Shown here piece by piece: positions 26,121-35,900 of a stretch of 64,000 bases of DNA. The notes below the pieces were generated by a model. That model was not told where the DNA came from and ran no database searches. It worked only from the letters and a program-made list of their open reading frames with translations. This DNA comes from Mycobacteroides immunogenum (GTDB lineage Bacteria; Actinomycetota; Actinomycetes; Mycobacteriales; Mycobacteriaceae). Within the stretch, counting starts at the first letter, position 1. Each line of letters opens with the position of its first letter. Both the position numbers and the translations under genes were made by a program. Location: assembly GCF_001605725.1 (NCBI RefSeq), contig NZ_CP011530.1, forward strand, positions 2,728,001 through 2,792,000, in the 5' to 3' direction.

Positions 26121-26489
26121 TCACCGCGGAACGGGCACGGCGATCGCATCGAAGTGGTACGCGGCGAGTGCGCGCACCGTAATGAATTCCTGCTTCATGA
26201 CCGCAGCTTTCAAGAGTCGGTGAATCCCATCCAGGATCACGACGTGACCGCTCGGGTGCTGGTAGGTGTCCAGGGGATGACGAAGGTCGGCGGCCAAGGT
26301 TCGCTGCCACTGTTGCCGATGGGTCGCCGGATTTTCGGCCACTTCATTCGGGGAGATCTGGAACGGAACTCCATCGGCCGACGAGAACGGTAGCTCCAGA
26401 TGCCAAGCCAGCTCGGCGCTCGGGACAGTTTCACTGGGAGGCAACAATTCCAAGCATTCGGATATGAGCGAGTTCGTTGGTACGCGCAA
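26121..26489 (-). CDS. ParB-like-domain hypothetical protein
   Basis: A 122-residue product containing VPFQISPNEVAENPATHRQQWQRT and VVILDGIHRLLKAAVM. The DGxHRLxKA sequence resembles the ParB/Srx N-terminal nucleotide-binding motif (DGNHRLxA), so this may be a stand-alone ParB-like fold rather than a partition protein. The start is uncertain: the longest frame begins with TTG and has no convincing ribosome binding site. It is divergent from a small hypothetical gene (26535-26795). Function unknown. Confidence 0.6.
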   Translation of the reverse strand: MRVPTNSLISECLELLPPSETVPSAELAWHLELPFSSADGVPFQISPNEVAENPATHRQQWQRTLAADLRHPLDTYQHPSGHVVILDGIHRLLKAAVMKQEFITVRALAAYHFDAIAVPVPR

Positions 26490-26534
26490 TTATGGCGTCG
26501 ACCGGGTGACCGCCTTGCCACGTACACTTCCGCA

Positions 26535-26795
26535 ATGAGTTGGTTCTCCCGGAGACGGGGAAAGAAGGAAGTGGCTGTTCAGCTCAGCCCTGGCGCCACC
26601 GAGTTGGTGGATCAACTCGTCGATCATCATCACGACCGGGAGTGGCCCACCGCGATTGGCTGGTACCTCCCTGATGATGAGCCGCCGTGGGATGCACTTG
26701 ACGAACTTTGCCGCAGTGGCTATTGCAAGGTCGAGCGCGACGGCGACGAGATCGAGATGGACTTCACCGAACTGGGTCATAAGATCTTCGTATGA
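26535..26795 (+). CDS. small hypothetical protein
   Basis: An 86-residue cytoplasmic protein with a basic N-terminus (MSWFSRRRGKKEVAVQL), the segment DQLVDHHHDREWPTAIGWYLPDDEPPWDAL and a C-terminal DGDEIEMDFTELGHKIFV. The three-histidine run plus nearby acids might bind metal, but no family is recognised. ATG 26535 is chosen because upstream codons in the same frame overlap the divergent gene. Codon use is normal for the genome, which supports it being real. Confidence 0.6.
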   Translation: MSWFSRRRGKKEVAVQLSPGATELVDQLVDHHHDREWPTAIGWYLPDDEPPWDALDELCRSGYCKVERDGDEIEMDFTELGHKIFV

Positions 26796-27014
26796 ACGGC
26801 TATTTTCCAATAGCGCTGTAGAGCAACCTGTTTAGGAGATCAGGTGCTGCCGGGTATCGTCGGCGATGTCGGCGCTCAGGTGGCGGTTATCCCCATTGAT
26901 AAGAGTCATGCCGTTTCCGCCGTTGTCGTCACGTTGGTAACTATCTAGCCTTGGAATTCCAACCCTCGGGTACACGAAGGCCCGGTGGGCACGGTTAACG
27001 ATTGAAGGGACGCC

Positions 27015-27989
27015 ATGTCTGACCAACCGGCACCGATCACGCCCTACTTGGAGGAAGCCGCGCGTGCGCTGACCACTGCCACCGACCCTCATCCCCGGAT
27101 CTACGAGCTTCCCCCGGAGGAAGGCCGACAGATACTTGTCGATCTGCAGAGCGATGTCTCCGTCTCAAGGCCGGATGTCGATGAGCAGTGGGTTGATGTC
27201 GACGCTGGTTCCTGGGGTACGGTGCGCACGCGCATCATTCGCCCTAAAGGAGTCGGCGGCACACTTCCTGTGGTGTTCTACATCCACGGTGCCGGTTGGG
27301 TTTTCGGCGACGACAAGACACACGACAGGATTTTTCGTGAACTCTCCGCCGGTGTAGGCGCGGCCGGGGTGTTCCCTGTTTATGACCGGGCCCCGGAAGC
27401 CAAGTACCCCACCCAGATCGAACAGAATTACGCGGTGGGGCAGTGGCTCGCCCAGCATGGAGCCGAGTACGGACTCGATGTGTCCCGAGTCGCGGTTGCC
27501 GGGGAGTCCGTGGGCGGCAACATGTCGGCCGTGTTCGCACTGCAGAACAAAGAGCGCGGTGGACTCGAATTGAAGGCGCAGATCTTGCTGTATCCCGTCA
27601 CCGCAGCCGATTTCGATACTCAGTCATATCACCAGTTCGCCGAGCACTACTACCTCACGCGCGATGGCATGAAATGGTTCTGGGATGCGTACACCACCGA
27701 CCCGGCGGAACGTGAACAGCCTTATGCTTCACCGCTCTTGGCAAGTCTGGCACAGCTGAAAGACCTGCCACCAGCGTTGGTGATCACCGCGGAGGCCGAT
27801 GTTCTGCGCGACGGTGGTGAGCTTTACGCGGACAAGCTCCGCGAAGCGGGGGTCGAGGTCACGGCCGTCCGGATCAGCGGGACGGTCCACGATTTCATGC
27901 TGTTGGACAGTCTCCGCGGTACTCGTGCGGCCATCGTCGCGCGCAAGCTCGCCGTGGACGCGTTGCGGACCGCGCTGGGCAACGGCTGA
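27015..27989 (+). CDS. alpha/beta hydrolase, HSL-type esterase
   Basis: A 324-residue hydrolase of the hormone-sensitive-lipase group (alpha/beta-hydrolase-3). It carries YIHGAGWVFGDDKTHDR (HGAG oxyanion motif, about 91-107), the nucleophile elbow VAGESVGGNMSAV with Ser near 163, and a C-terminal EADVLRDGGELY and GTVHDFMLLD with the Asp and His. Esters of short or medium acids are typical substrates. AAGGGA lies 5 bp before the ATG. No obvious operon partner: a degraded gene fragment and a regulator on the other strand follow. Confidence 0.87.
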   Translation: MSDQPAPITPYLEEAARALTTATDPHPRIYELPPEEGRQILVDLQSDVSVSRPDVDEQWVDVDAGSWGTVRTRIIRPKGVGGTLPVVFYIHGAGWVFGDDKTHDRIFRELSAGVGAAGVFPVYDRAPEAKYPTQIEQNYAVGQWLAQHGAEYGLDVSRVAVAGESVGGNMSAVFALQNKERGGLELKAQILLYPVTAADFDTQSYHQFAEHYYLTRDGMKWFWDAYTTDPAEREQPYASPLLASLAQLKDLPPALVITAEADVLRDGGELYADKLREAGVEVTAVRISGTVHDFMLLDSLRGTRAAIVARKLAVDALRTALGNG

Positions 27990-28067
27990 ACATCGCTGCG
28001 GTGGTCTCAAGTTCCGCTGTCGGTCACTGGCAGCAGGAAGGATCGAGCACAGTGCACAGCGCGGTGA

Positions 28068-28172
28068 GAGCGTCGGGCACCGGGATCCGCCGAAGCGATC
28101 CGTCCGATCCGGGACGATATCGAGCAGCGGGTGCGAAACCTGCTGGCTGAACTCGCCATCAACGTCATCTAG
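28068..28172 (+). pseudogene. C-terminal remnant of a low-molecular-weight PTPase/arsenate-reductase-like gene
   Basis: After an in-frame stop at 28065-28067 the plus strand encodes about 34 residues ending AIRPIRDDIEQRVRNLLAEL and a short tail before TAG at 28170-28172. This resembles the last helix of actinobacterial ArsC/low-molecular-weight phosphatase-type arsenate reductases (VRxIRDEIxxRVxxLLxEL). No N-terminal Cys-x5-Arg loop is present upstream, where the esterase gene ends, so it looks like a leftover fragment of a deleted gene. The assignment rests on one helix and is tentative. Confidence 0.35.
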
Positions 28173-28194
28173 CGCGCAGAGTGTTCAGTGGCCG

Positions 28195-29040
28195 TCACTG
28201 CGTGCCGGTCGCCAACAGTGTTTCGAGTTTCTCGCGGGTCTCGGTGCCGTGCAGCGGGAAGTAGATGACGATGTGCATGTTGGGCACGTCGGACGGTGCC
28301 AGCCGGTGGTGCTCGAAGGCCAGTGTGCCCGCGGTCGGGTGGTGGAATCGGCGTTCGCGCGAGCTGAATCGCCCGACCTCGTGTTGGGCCCATGCCGTGG
28401 CGAATTCGGTGCTCTGTCGCTGAAGTCGCTCCACCAACGCGACATGCGCCGGATCTCCGAGGAGTGGGCGCGCCTCGGCGCGATACTCGGCGAGGAATTG
28501 ACTGCTTGTCGTCGGCCAGTCGGGCAACATCTGCCGCACATATGGGTCGGTGAAGATGAATTGCAGCAGGTTTCGGTCCTGCGCGCACACCTGGGCAATG
28601 TTCGGGTAGAGAATCTCGTAAGCGCGATTCCATGCGCCGATGTTCCAGTCAGGCGATACCACAAAGGCAGGGGAGGGCAGCAGGCTCTCGATCAACCGCC
28701 GGAGGTGATCGGGCACCGAGATCGGCTCAGCTGTGGCATCGGTAGGCGCCGCGGTGAAGCCGGCCAGCTCCAGTACGTAGCCACGCTCGGCGGCGGTGAG
28801 CCGCATGTTGTGGGCGATGGCCTCAAGCACGTGCCGGGAGGGGTTGATATCGCGGCCCTGCTCAAGCCACGTATACCAGGTCACGCTCACCCCCGAGAGG
28901 ACCGCGATTTCCTCGCGCCGCAATCCGCTGGTGCGGGTGCGCCCGATGGGCGGTAACCCGTAATCGGCGCGCAGAAGATGCTCGCGGCGGGTACGCAGGA
29001 ACGCGCCAAGCTCCCTACGTCGTTCGTCGCGTCCCGCCAT
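28195..29040 (-). CDS. XRE-type HTH regulator with MmyB-like ligand domain
   Basis: A 281-residue regulator. The N-terminus has an XRE helix-turn-helix ([50 protein letters not shown]), and the C-terminal two thirds fit the MmyB-like ligand-binding domain ([40 protein letters not shown]). Related actinobacterial proteins often sit divergent from a metabolic gene they control; here the divergent gene is ilvD. Two inverted repeats lie between them. Ligand unknown. Confidence 0.88.
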   Translation of the reverse strand: MAGRDERRRELGAFLRTRREHLLRADYGLPPIGRTRTSGLRREEIAVLSGVSVTWYTWLEQGRDINPSRHVLEAIAHNMRLTAAERGYVLELAGFTAAPTDATAEPISVPDHLRRLIESLLPSPAFVVSPDWNIGAWNRAYEILYPNIAQVCAQDRNLLQFIFTDPYVRQMLPDWPTTSSQFLAEYRAEARPLLGDPAHVALVERLQRQSTEFATAWAQHEVGRFSSRERRFHHPTAGTLAFEHHRLAPSDVPNMHIVIYFPLHGTETREKLETLLATGTQ

Positions 29041-29072
29041 GGACTGATCCTATTAGTCCCACTACTAGTAGT
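29041..29072. promoter_or_regulatory. candidate operator in the regulator/ilvD divergent promoter
   Basis: Immediately upstream of the HTH regulator are two dyads: GGACT-N9-AGTCC (29041-29059) and the perfect 12-bp palindrome ACTACTAGTAGT (29061-29072). They lie within the 77-bp divergent gap, so binding could affect both promoters. Autoregulation is the simplest reading. Confidence 0.45.
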
Positions 29073-29117
29073 ACCGCCGTCTTCCGGGTTCGGTCAGTTC
29101 ATGGGCGAATAGACGGT

Positions 29118-30962
29118 ATGCCCGCACTTCGCTCACGTACCGTCACCCACGGCCGGAACATGGCAGGAGCTCGTGCGCTGCTGCGCGCGGCCGGCGTGTC
29201 CGCCTCGGACTTCGGCAAGCCAATTGTTGCCATTGCCAATAGTTTTGCCGAGTTCGTCCCGGGCCACACCCACCTGCAACCCGTCGGGCGGATCGTCGCT
29301 GAAGCAATCGTGGCGGCGGGTGCGGTGCCTCGTGAGTTCAACACGATCGCGGTGGACGACGGCATCGCGATGGGTCATGCGGGAATGCTGTACTCCCTGC
29401 CGTCGCGCGACCTGATCGCCGACTCGATCGAATACATGGTCGAGGCTCATCGGGCCGACGCGTTGGTGTGCATTTCCAACTGCGACAAGATCACTCCGGG
29501 CATGCTGATGGCAGCTCTGCGCCTGAACATCCCGACAGTCTTCGTGTCCGGTGGACCGATGGAGGGTGGGCGGACCACGCTGCAGGACGGCACAGTGCGT
29601 ACGGGGATGAACCTCATCACCGCGGTGGCAGAGTCCGCATCCCCGGAGGTGTCCGATGAGGATTTGCGCCGGATCGAGGAGCAGGCATGCCCGACGTGCG
29701 GATCATGCTCGGGGATGTTCACCGCCAACTCCATGAACTGTCTGACCGAGGCGCTTGGCCTGGCGCCTCCGGGCAATGGCACGACGCTGGCCACGCATAC
29801 TGCGCGCAAGAGCTTGTACGAGAGTGCCGGCCGGCTGGTCGTCGACCTCGCCCGGCGGTATTACGAGCATGACGACATCGCGGCGTTGCCGCGGCAGATC
29901 GCTTCGCGCAAGGCCTTCGAGAATGCGATGTGTATGGACATCGCGATGGGCGGATCGACCAACACTGTGCTACATCTGTTGGCGGCAGCGCACGAAGCGG
30001 AGCTGGATTTCACCCTCGGTGACATCGACGCACTCTCGCGGCATGTGCCATGTCTGTGCAAGGTAGCTCCGAACGGCGCGTATCTGGTCGAGGATGTCCA
30101 CCGTGCCGGTGGTGTCCCCGCACTGCTCGGGGAGCTCGATCGGGCGGGGTTGTTGCACCGCGACGTGCACAGTGTTCATGCTCCGGATTTGTCCGTGTGG
30201 CTCACCGAATGGGATGTGCGTGGTACGGCGCCGTCGCCGGAGGCGATCGAGCTGTTCTACGCCGCGCCCGGATGTGAGCGTTCCGCACAAGCGTTTTCGC
30301 AGTCCCGCCGCTGGCATGCGCTCGACCTGGACCCGTCGGGCGGCTGCATTCGCGACGTCGCGCACGCCTATTCCGCGGACGGCGGTCTGGCGGTGCTCAC
30401 TGGCAATCTCGCGCCGAACGGGTGCATCGTCAAGACTGCCGGTGTCGACGAGAAGATCCATACCTTCACGGGACCGGCCATCGTCTTCGAGTCCCAGGAC
30501 GATGCCGTCGATGCCATCCTGAACAATCGGGTGCGACCGGGCGACGTGGTGGTGATCCGCTATGAAGGGCCGCGTGGTGGTCCAGGTATGCAAGAAATGC
30601 TGTACCCAACGGCCTTTCTCAAGGGCCGAGGACTCGGTGCTAGCTGTGCGCTCATCACAGATGGACGTTTTTCGGGCGGTACGTCGGGGCTTTCGATCGG
30701 TCATGTCTCTCCGGAGGCGGCCGCCGGCGGTCCGATTGCGCTGATAGAGGACGGCGACATCATCCGTATCGATATTGCCCGCCGTGCGATCGTCATCGAT
30801 GTGGATGACGAGTTGCTGCGAACGCGAAGAGATCTCGTGGAATCCGGGATCGGATACCGGCCGGCCAAGCGAGACCGCTCAGTATCGGCGGCTCTGCGCG
30901 CGTACGCATCCCTGGCCACCTCGGCCGATCGAGGCGCGGTAAGAGAATTGCCCGCGGATTGA
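29118..30962 (+). CDS. ilvD: dihydroxy-acid dehydratase
   Basis: A 614-residue member of the IlvD/Edd family in its long form. It has [20 protein letters not shown] (a cluster cysteine), [20 protein letters not shown] with the second Fe-S cysteine, [18 protein letters not shown], and the C-terminal [15 protein letters not shown] and [24 protein letters not shown]. It catalyses the third step of branched-chain amino acid synthesis with a Fe-S cluster. The divergent XRE-type regulator may control it. It is not beside other ilv biosynthesis genes, apart from a convergent IlvX-like enzyme, so it could be a second copy or act on a related sugar acid. Confidence 0.9.
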   Translation: MPALRSRTVTHGRNMAGARALLRAAGVSASDFGKPIVAIANSFAEFVPGHTHLQPVGRIVAEAIVAAGAVPREFNTIAVDDGIAMGHAGMLYSLPSRDLIADSIEYMVEAHRADALVCISNCDKITPGMLMAALRLNIPTVFVSGGPMEGGRTTLQDGTVRTGMNLITAVAESASPEVSDEDLRRIEEQACPTCGSCSGMFTANSMNCLTEALGLAPPGNGTTLATHTARKSLYESAGRLVVDLARRYYEHDDIAALPRQIASRKAFENAMCMDIAMGGSTNTVLHLLAAAHEAELDFTLGDIDALSRHVPCLCKVAPNGAYLVEDVHRAGGVPALLGELDRAGLLHRDVHSVHAPDLSVWLTEWDVRGTAPSPEAIELFYAAPGCERSAQAFSQSRRWHALDLDPSGGCIRDVAHAYSADGGLAVLTGNLAPNGCIVKTAGVDEKIHTFTGPAIVFESQDDAVDAILNNRVRPGDVVVIRYEGPRGGPGMQEMLYPTAFLKGRGLGASCALITDGRFSGGTSGLSIGHVSPEAAAGGPIALIEDGDIIRIDIARRAIVIDVDDELLRTRRDLVESGIGYRPAKRDRSVSAALRAYASLATSADRGAVRELPAD

Positions 30963-31036
30963 TCCGATCAAGAGCGCGCGTGAGCCGTCTCCGCAGCGGT
31001 CGAGAACTCGAGATGACGACTAACACCCGAATTGGT

Positions 31037-32581
31037 CTACAGAACTACCTCGATGAGCCGCGGTCCACGCTGGCGCATGGCTTGCCCGAACTGGTCGGTG
31101 AATTCCTCGATGGTGGTGGCTCGGCTGGCCTCGACTCCCAAACCTGTGGCCAGGTGCTGCCAATCGAGGGTGGGGTTATGCAAGTCGAGCATCGAAAGTG
31201 CCTTGGGGCCAGGCTCTTCCACGCCGACACGCCAGAGTTCGACATTCAAGATGGCATAGGAACGGTTGGCGAAGATCACCGTTGTGACGTCCAGGTTTTC
31301 GCGCGCTTGGGTCCACAGCGCCTGCAGGGTGTACATGGCACCGCCATCTCCGTGAAGACAGACGACTTTGCGGTCGGGGCACGCGACCGCCGCGCCGGCG
31401 GCCAGCGGTATCCCCTGACCGATGGAGCCTCCGGTAAGGGCGAGCCAATCGTGCGGGGCTGCATGACTTGTGGCGGCATTCAGCGCCACACCCGAGGTCG
31501 CGGCCTCGTCGGAGACGATGGCCTGCTCGGGCAGCAGCGCGCCGATCACCTGAGCCACGGTGACGGCGTTGAGCGGCCCGGTGGGCAGATCGGGAGGTGA
31601 AAATGACGCAAGCACAGGTGCTTTGGAGGTGGGGCCGAATGCCTCGGCGAGCGCCTGCAACGCACCGACGCCATCTTCGTGTGGATGGGCCAGATGCAGA
31701 ATCTGGCAATCCGCGGGAGTGCACCAGGACGGCTTGCCCGGGTATGCGAAGAACGACACCGGGGGTTTCGCCCCGACCAGAATGAGTAGTTCGACATCCT
31801 TCATGAAGTCGACGATCTGTTCCGCGAAGTAGGGGATCTGCTCGATGACTGGTCGCCCAGCGCCGCGCTGCCACCGTGGCACGAAAGTGTCACAGGCCAG
31901 GCGCGCACCAGCGAGTGAGGCGACGTGTGCCGCGGCGAGCAAGCCGTCTTCCCTCAGTGCGGCGCCGCGGAGCAGAATCATGGACTTCTTGCCTAACCGC
32001 AGCGCCTCAGCCACTTGATCCACGGCTGCGCCGTCCACCGGGGCGGGGATCGGGCGCGGCAATGGCGCGGCGGGACGCTCGGCCGCCGACCAGGCGGTAT
32101 CCGCGGGCAAGATGAGCGTGGCGATCTGCCCCGGTGGTTGCAGTGCTGCCTGAACCGCTCGCGCCGCATCGGCGGCGATGTCCAGGGCGCTGGGCGATGA
32201 GTGAATCCAGGCGGACACCGGCCGCGCGAATCCTGCGACGTCGGAAGTCAGCGGGGCATCGTACTGCTCGTGGTAGGTCGCGTGATTGCCGACGATGTTG
32301 ACGATAGGCGTGGCCGCGCGGCGAGCGTTGTGCAGGTTCGCCAGCCCATTGGCCAACCCCGGACCCAGATGCAGCAACGTCGCGGCAGGCGAGTCCGACA
32401 TGCGCCCGTAGCCGTCCGCCATGCCGGTCACCGCGCCCTCGAAAAGGCCAAGAATCGTGCGCATTCCCTCAACCTTGTCAACGGCGGCGACAAAATGCAT
32501 TTCTGAGGTACCTGGGTTGGCGAAGCACGTCGTTACCCCAGAAGCCACCAAGGTACGCACCAGGCTCTCGGCACCGTTCAC
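31037..32581 (-). CDS. ilvX: acetolactate-synthase-like ThDP enzyme, IlvX type
   Basis: A 514-residue thiamine-diphosphate enzyme. The N-terminal domain has GVTTCFANPGTSEMHFVAAVD and FEGAVTGMADGYGR with the cofactor-activating Glu; the C-terminal Pyr-like domain has SIGQGIPLAAGAAVACPDRKVVCLHGDGGAMYT and the conserved GDG-N NRSYA ThDP motif. It resembles mycobacterial IlvX (Rv3509c family), a group whose members are annotated as acetolactate synthases but whose reaction is not established. GTG 32581 is chosen because GGGAGAGGA lies about 7 bp upstream and the product then starts NGAESL as in homologues; the ATG at 32608 is an alternative. Confidence 0.82.
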   Translation of the reverse strand: MNGAESLVRTLVASGVTTCFANPGTSEMHFVAAVDKVEGMRTILGLFEGAVTGMADGYGRMSDSPAATLLHLGPGLANGLANLHNARRAATPIVNIVGNHATYHEQYDAPLTSDVAGFARPVSAWIHSSPSALDIAADAARAVQAALQPPGQIATLILPADTAWSAAERPAAPLPRPIPAPVDGAAVDQVAEALRLGKKSMILLRGAALREDGLLAAAHVASLAGARLACDTFVPRWQRGAGRPVIEQIPYFAEQIVDFMKDVELLILVGAKPPVSFFAYPGKPSWCTPADCQILHLAHPHEDGVGALQALAEAFGPTSKAPVLASFSPPDLPTGPLNAVTVAQVIGALLPEQAIVSDEAATSGVALNAATSHAAPHDWLALTGGSIGQGIPLAAGAAVACPDRKVVCLHGDGGAMYTLQALWTQARENLDVTTVIFANRSYAILNVELWRVGVEEPGPKALSMLDLHNPTLDWQHLATGLGVEASRATTIEEFTDQFGQAMRQRGPRLIEVVL

Positions 32582-32979
32582 AGTCAAATCCTCTCCCGCA
32601 CAGGACATTTATCAGTGAACTTACCAACCACACATTTCGGCACGGACGAAGGTTCGGCCTTGTCGGGTCTGACACGGGTGAGTGGACTTCGGCATTCACA
32701 GTGAACGCACAGGCTGTAGCTAGCTCATGCAAATCCAGGCGCACTAGTTTTTGGTTGCACGGCATTCATTTGCGAGGCAAGCCCGCGGTGGAGGCCATCG
32801 TGCAGGATGCGGCACGCGACGAAGACCCCCCCCCGACCCCGTCGCGTGCCGCGTCGTCCGGTGGGGAGCGCGCGGCGTCGTGTGATCACCTCTCGCCTTC
32901 GGCCGCTGTGAGGGGAGTTTTTCTTTGGCCTAACGTCGCCGGAAACCGTCTGGAAACAGAAATTGGCGACTGTTGAGGC
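32582..32979. other. intergenic region upstream of the nitrate reductase fusion
   Basis: This 398-bp divergent spacer must contain promoters for the IlvX-like gene (minus) and the nitrate reductase fusion (plus). No gene is supported in it: the open plus-strand frame at 32701-32976 has no recognisable product and spans a poly-C run and a strong hairpin. The hairpin is listed separately. A short T-rich patch (TTTTTCTTT) lies at about 32920. Confidence 0.55.
32809..32852. repeat. 13-bp perfect GC hairpin with a C9 loop
   Basis: GCGGCACGCGACG (32809-32821) and CGTCGCGTGCCGC (32840-32852) are perfect inverted repeats around an 18-base loop that contains nine consecutive C residues (32826-32834). 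The stem is all but unbreakable on GC pairing and ends 127 bp upstream of the fusion-gene ATG. There is no U-run on either side, so a classical terminator is unlikely. It could be a 5'UTR control element of the molybdoenzyme message or a protein site in DNA. Confidence 0.7.
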
Positions 32980-35900
32980 ATGTCTGGACCAGCAGATACG
33001 GGTAATTCCACGCGCACAGCGTGCTCGTACTGCGGTGTTGGCTGCGGGATCGAGGTTCAGACCAAGTCCGGTTCAGCGGGCACTGTGATCGCCCGCGTGT
33101 CCGGCGACAAGCTGCATCCGACGAACTTTGGCCGGTTGTGCACCAAGGGCGCCACCCACGCCGAGCTGATGGCGGCCGCCGACGGGCGCATGACGAGCGC
33201 GCTGGTTCGTCCCGAGCGAGGTGCCGAATTCGTGACGACGCCGGTGGACGTCGCGGTGGCCGAGGCAGGCCGGAGGCTGCGTGCGATTCACGACGAGCAC
33301 GGTCCGGATTCGATAGCCCTGTACGTGTCCGGGCAGATGTCGATCGAGGCCCAGTATCTGGCGAACAAGCTGGCCAAGGGTTTCATCCGCACGGTACACA
33401 TCGAGTCCAACTCGCGGCTCTGCATGGCCAGTGCCGGAACGGGCTACAAGCAGTCACTGGGGTCCGATGGGCCGCCCGGTTCATACACCGACTTCGACTG
33501 CGCCGACGTATTTTTCGTTATCGGCGCGAACATGGCTGACTGCCATCCGATCCTGTTTCTGCGGATGGCCGACCGGTTGAAGGCGGGCGCGAAACTCATT
33601 GTGGTCGATCCGCGCCGCACTGCCACGGCGGACAAAGCCGATCTGTTCCTGCAGATCAACCCGGGAACCGATCTGGCGCTTCTCAACGGGCTGCTACATC
33701 TACTGGTGGAATCCGGTGCGATTGACCAAGAATTCATCGCCGAGCACACCGAGGGGTGGGAGGCGATGCCGCAGTTTTTGGCGGACTACCCGCCCGCGGT
33801 GGTGGCCGGGATCACCGGGATCGCTGAAGCCGATATTCGGGCCGCCGCCGCGATGATCGCTGATGCCGGCGAATGGATGACCTGCTGGACGATGGGTCTT
33901 AACCAGAGCACGCACGGTACCTGGAACACCAACGCCATCTGCAATCTGCATTTGGCGACGGGCGCGATCTGCAGGCCGGGTAGCGGCCCTATGTCGTTGA
34001 CCGGTCAGCCCAACGCGATGGGTGGCCGCGAGATGGGTTACATGGGGCCGGGCTTGCCGGGGCAGCGGTCGGTGGTCAGTGCCGACGACCGAGAGTTTGT
34101 CGAACAGGTCTGGGGACTGGCGCCGGGGACCATACGCACCGATGTAGGCCCGGGCACCATTGCGATGTTTGATCAGATGGCGGCGGGCGACATCAAGGCG
34201 TGTTGGATCATCTGCACGAATCCGGTTGCGACAGTAGCGAATCGTGCCAATGCCATCACGGGATTGGAAACAGCTGAGCTCGTCATCACGCAGGACACCT
34301 ATGAAGCCACGGCAACGAACCGGTATGCCGATATCGCGCTGCCGGCCACCCTGTGGGCCGAGGCTGACGCGGTGATGATTAACTCCGAGCGCAACCTGAC
34401 CCTGCTGCAGCAGTCCGTCGAGCCGATCGGCGAGGCGCGGCCTGACTGGTTGCTCATCTGTCAGGTGGCGGCGGCGATGGGATTCGGGGATCACTTCACC
34501 TATGCGTCCAGCGAAGAGGTGTTTGACGAGATCAAACGGTTCTGGAATCCGAAGACCGGCTACGACCTTCGCGGTGCGAGCTATGACCGGTTACGCCAGA
34601 CCCCACTGCAGTGGCCCTGCCCGCCAGATGACACCAATGACCGGCATCCGATCCGCTACCTCAACGACGGCATCAGTCAAAACCTGTTCGTCGACGCAGA
34701 AGGTGGACGGCCTAGGCTGGCCTTCGCCACCCCGTCACGCCGGGCGATCTTCCATCCGCGACCGCATATGGATGCACGTGAATTGCCCGATGACGACTAC
34801 CCGTTCATTCTGAATACCGGTCGCCTGCAACACCAATGGCACACCATGACCAAGACAGGGCAGGTCGCCAAGCTCAACAAACTGAACAGCGCCCCTTTCG
34901 TCGAAGTGCATCCCGATGATGCCGCTGAACTCCATATCGTGGAGGGGCAAGCGATCGAACTGCAGTCGCGGCGGGGGAGGGCGGTACTCCCCGCTGTCGT
35001 GACCGACCGTGTGCGGCCAGGGAACTGCTTTGTGCCGTTCCATTGGAATGACGAGCACGGAGAGTACCTCGCCATCAATGCCTTGACCTCCGATGCTGTG
35101 GATCCCGATTCGTTGCAGCCCGAGCTGAAGGTCTGCGCCGTCAGCATGCGTCCCACCAAAACTGTTCAACCACCAACACGGCCGGAGGCGCCATCCATGC
35201 ACCCTGTCGCCGAGGCGATCGGTCTGACAGCGCTGCCCATGCCAGTACTTTCCGGCGAGGAGCAGCTGTATCTCTCAGGGTTTTTCGCCATGATAGGAAA
35301 CGGCGCCGCCGGTGTGCCAGTGTTGCCGCACGCGGCACCGCTGCACGCCGACACCCGGCTGTGGATCGATGGCGCGCTGGCCGGCATGTATTCGCGTGCC
35401 AACGGAACCACCATGGCCCCCATCGTGAATCCGCCGATGGACCGCGCGACGCCGGCTCCGCTGGTGCTGTGGGCGTCGCAAACCGGCAATGCCGAGGAAT
35501 TCGCGGCTCGGGTTGCCGCCCAATTCGATACCTCCGGAACCGCCGCACGAATCGTCAACATGGACCAGTGCACGCTGCAGGATCTGGCGGCGGTCCACGA
35601 CGTTTTGGTGGTGACCAGCACCTTTGGCGACGGAGGCCCGCCAGACAACGGCGCCGCTTTTTGGGACGGACTTCACGGATCTGAGGCGCCATCACTGCAT
35701 GGAATGCGGTTCGCGGTACTGGGAATTGGTGATCGCGCCTACGAAAATTTCTGCGGCCATGCCAAATCCATCGACGAGCGGATGGCCGCGCTGGGGGCCA
35801 CTCGGCTGATGGATCGGCTGGACTGTGAGATCTACGACGACGGACCGCTCGAGCAGTGGGTCCAGCAGGTCACCGCACTGATCGCGACGCAGCGCGCACG

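Noticed and set aside
32809..32852. Hairpin considered as an intrinsic terminator
   Set aside because: There is no T-run after the stem on either strand, and both neighbouring genes point away from it.
32701..32976. Plus-strand open frame of about 91 codons before the nitrate reductase fusion
   Set aside because: It spans the poly-C run and perfect hairpin, has no recognisable motif and ends just before the real gene; more likely leader or spacer.
32582..32979. Possible molybdenum-cofactor riboswitch
   Set aside because: Only one stem is clear and I cannot match the multi-stem consensus by eye; left as an open hypothesis.
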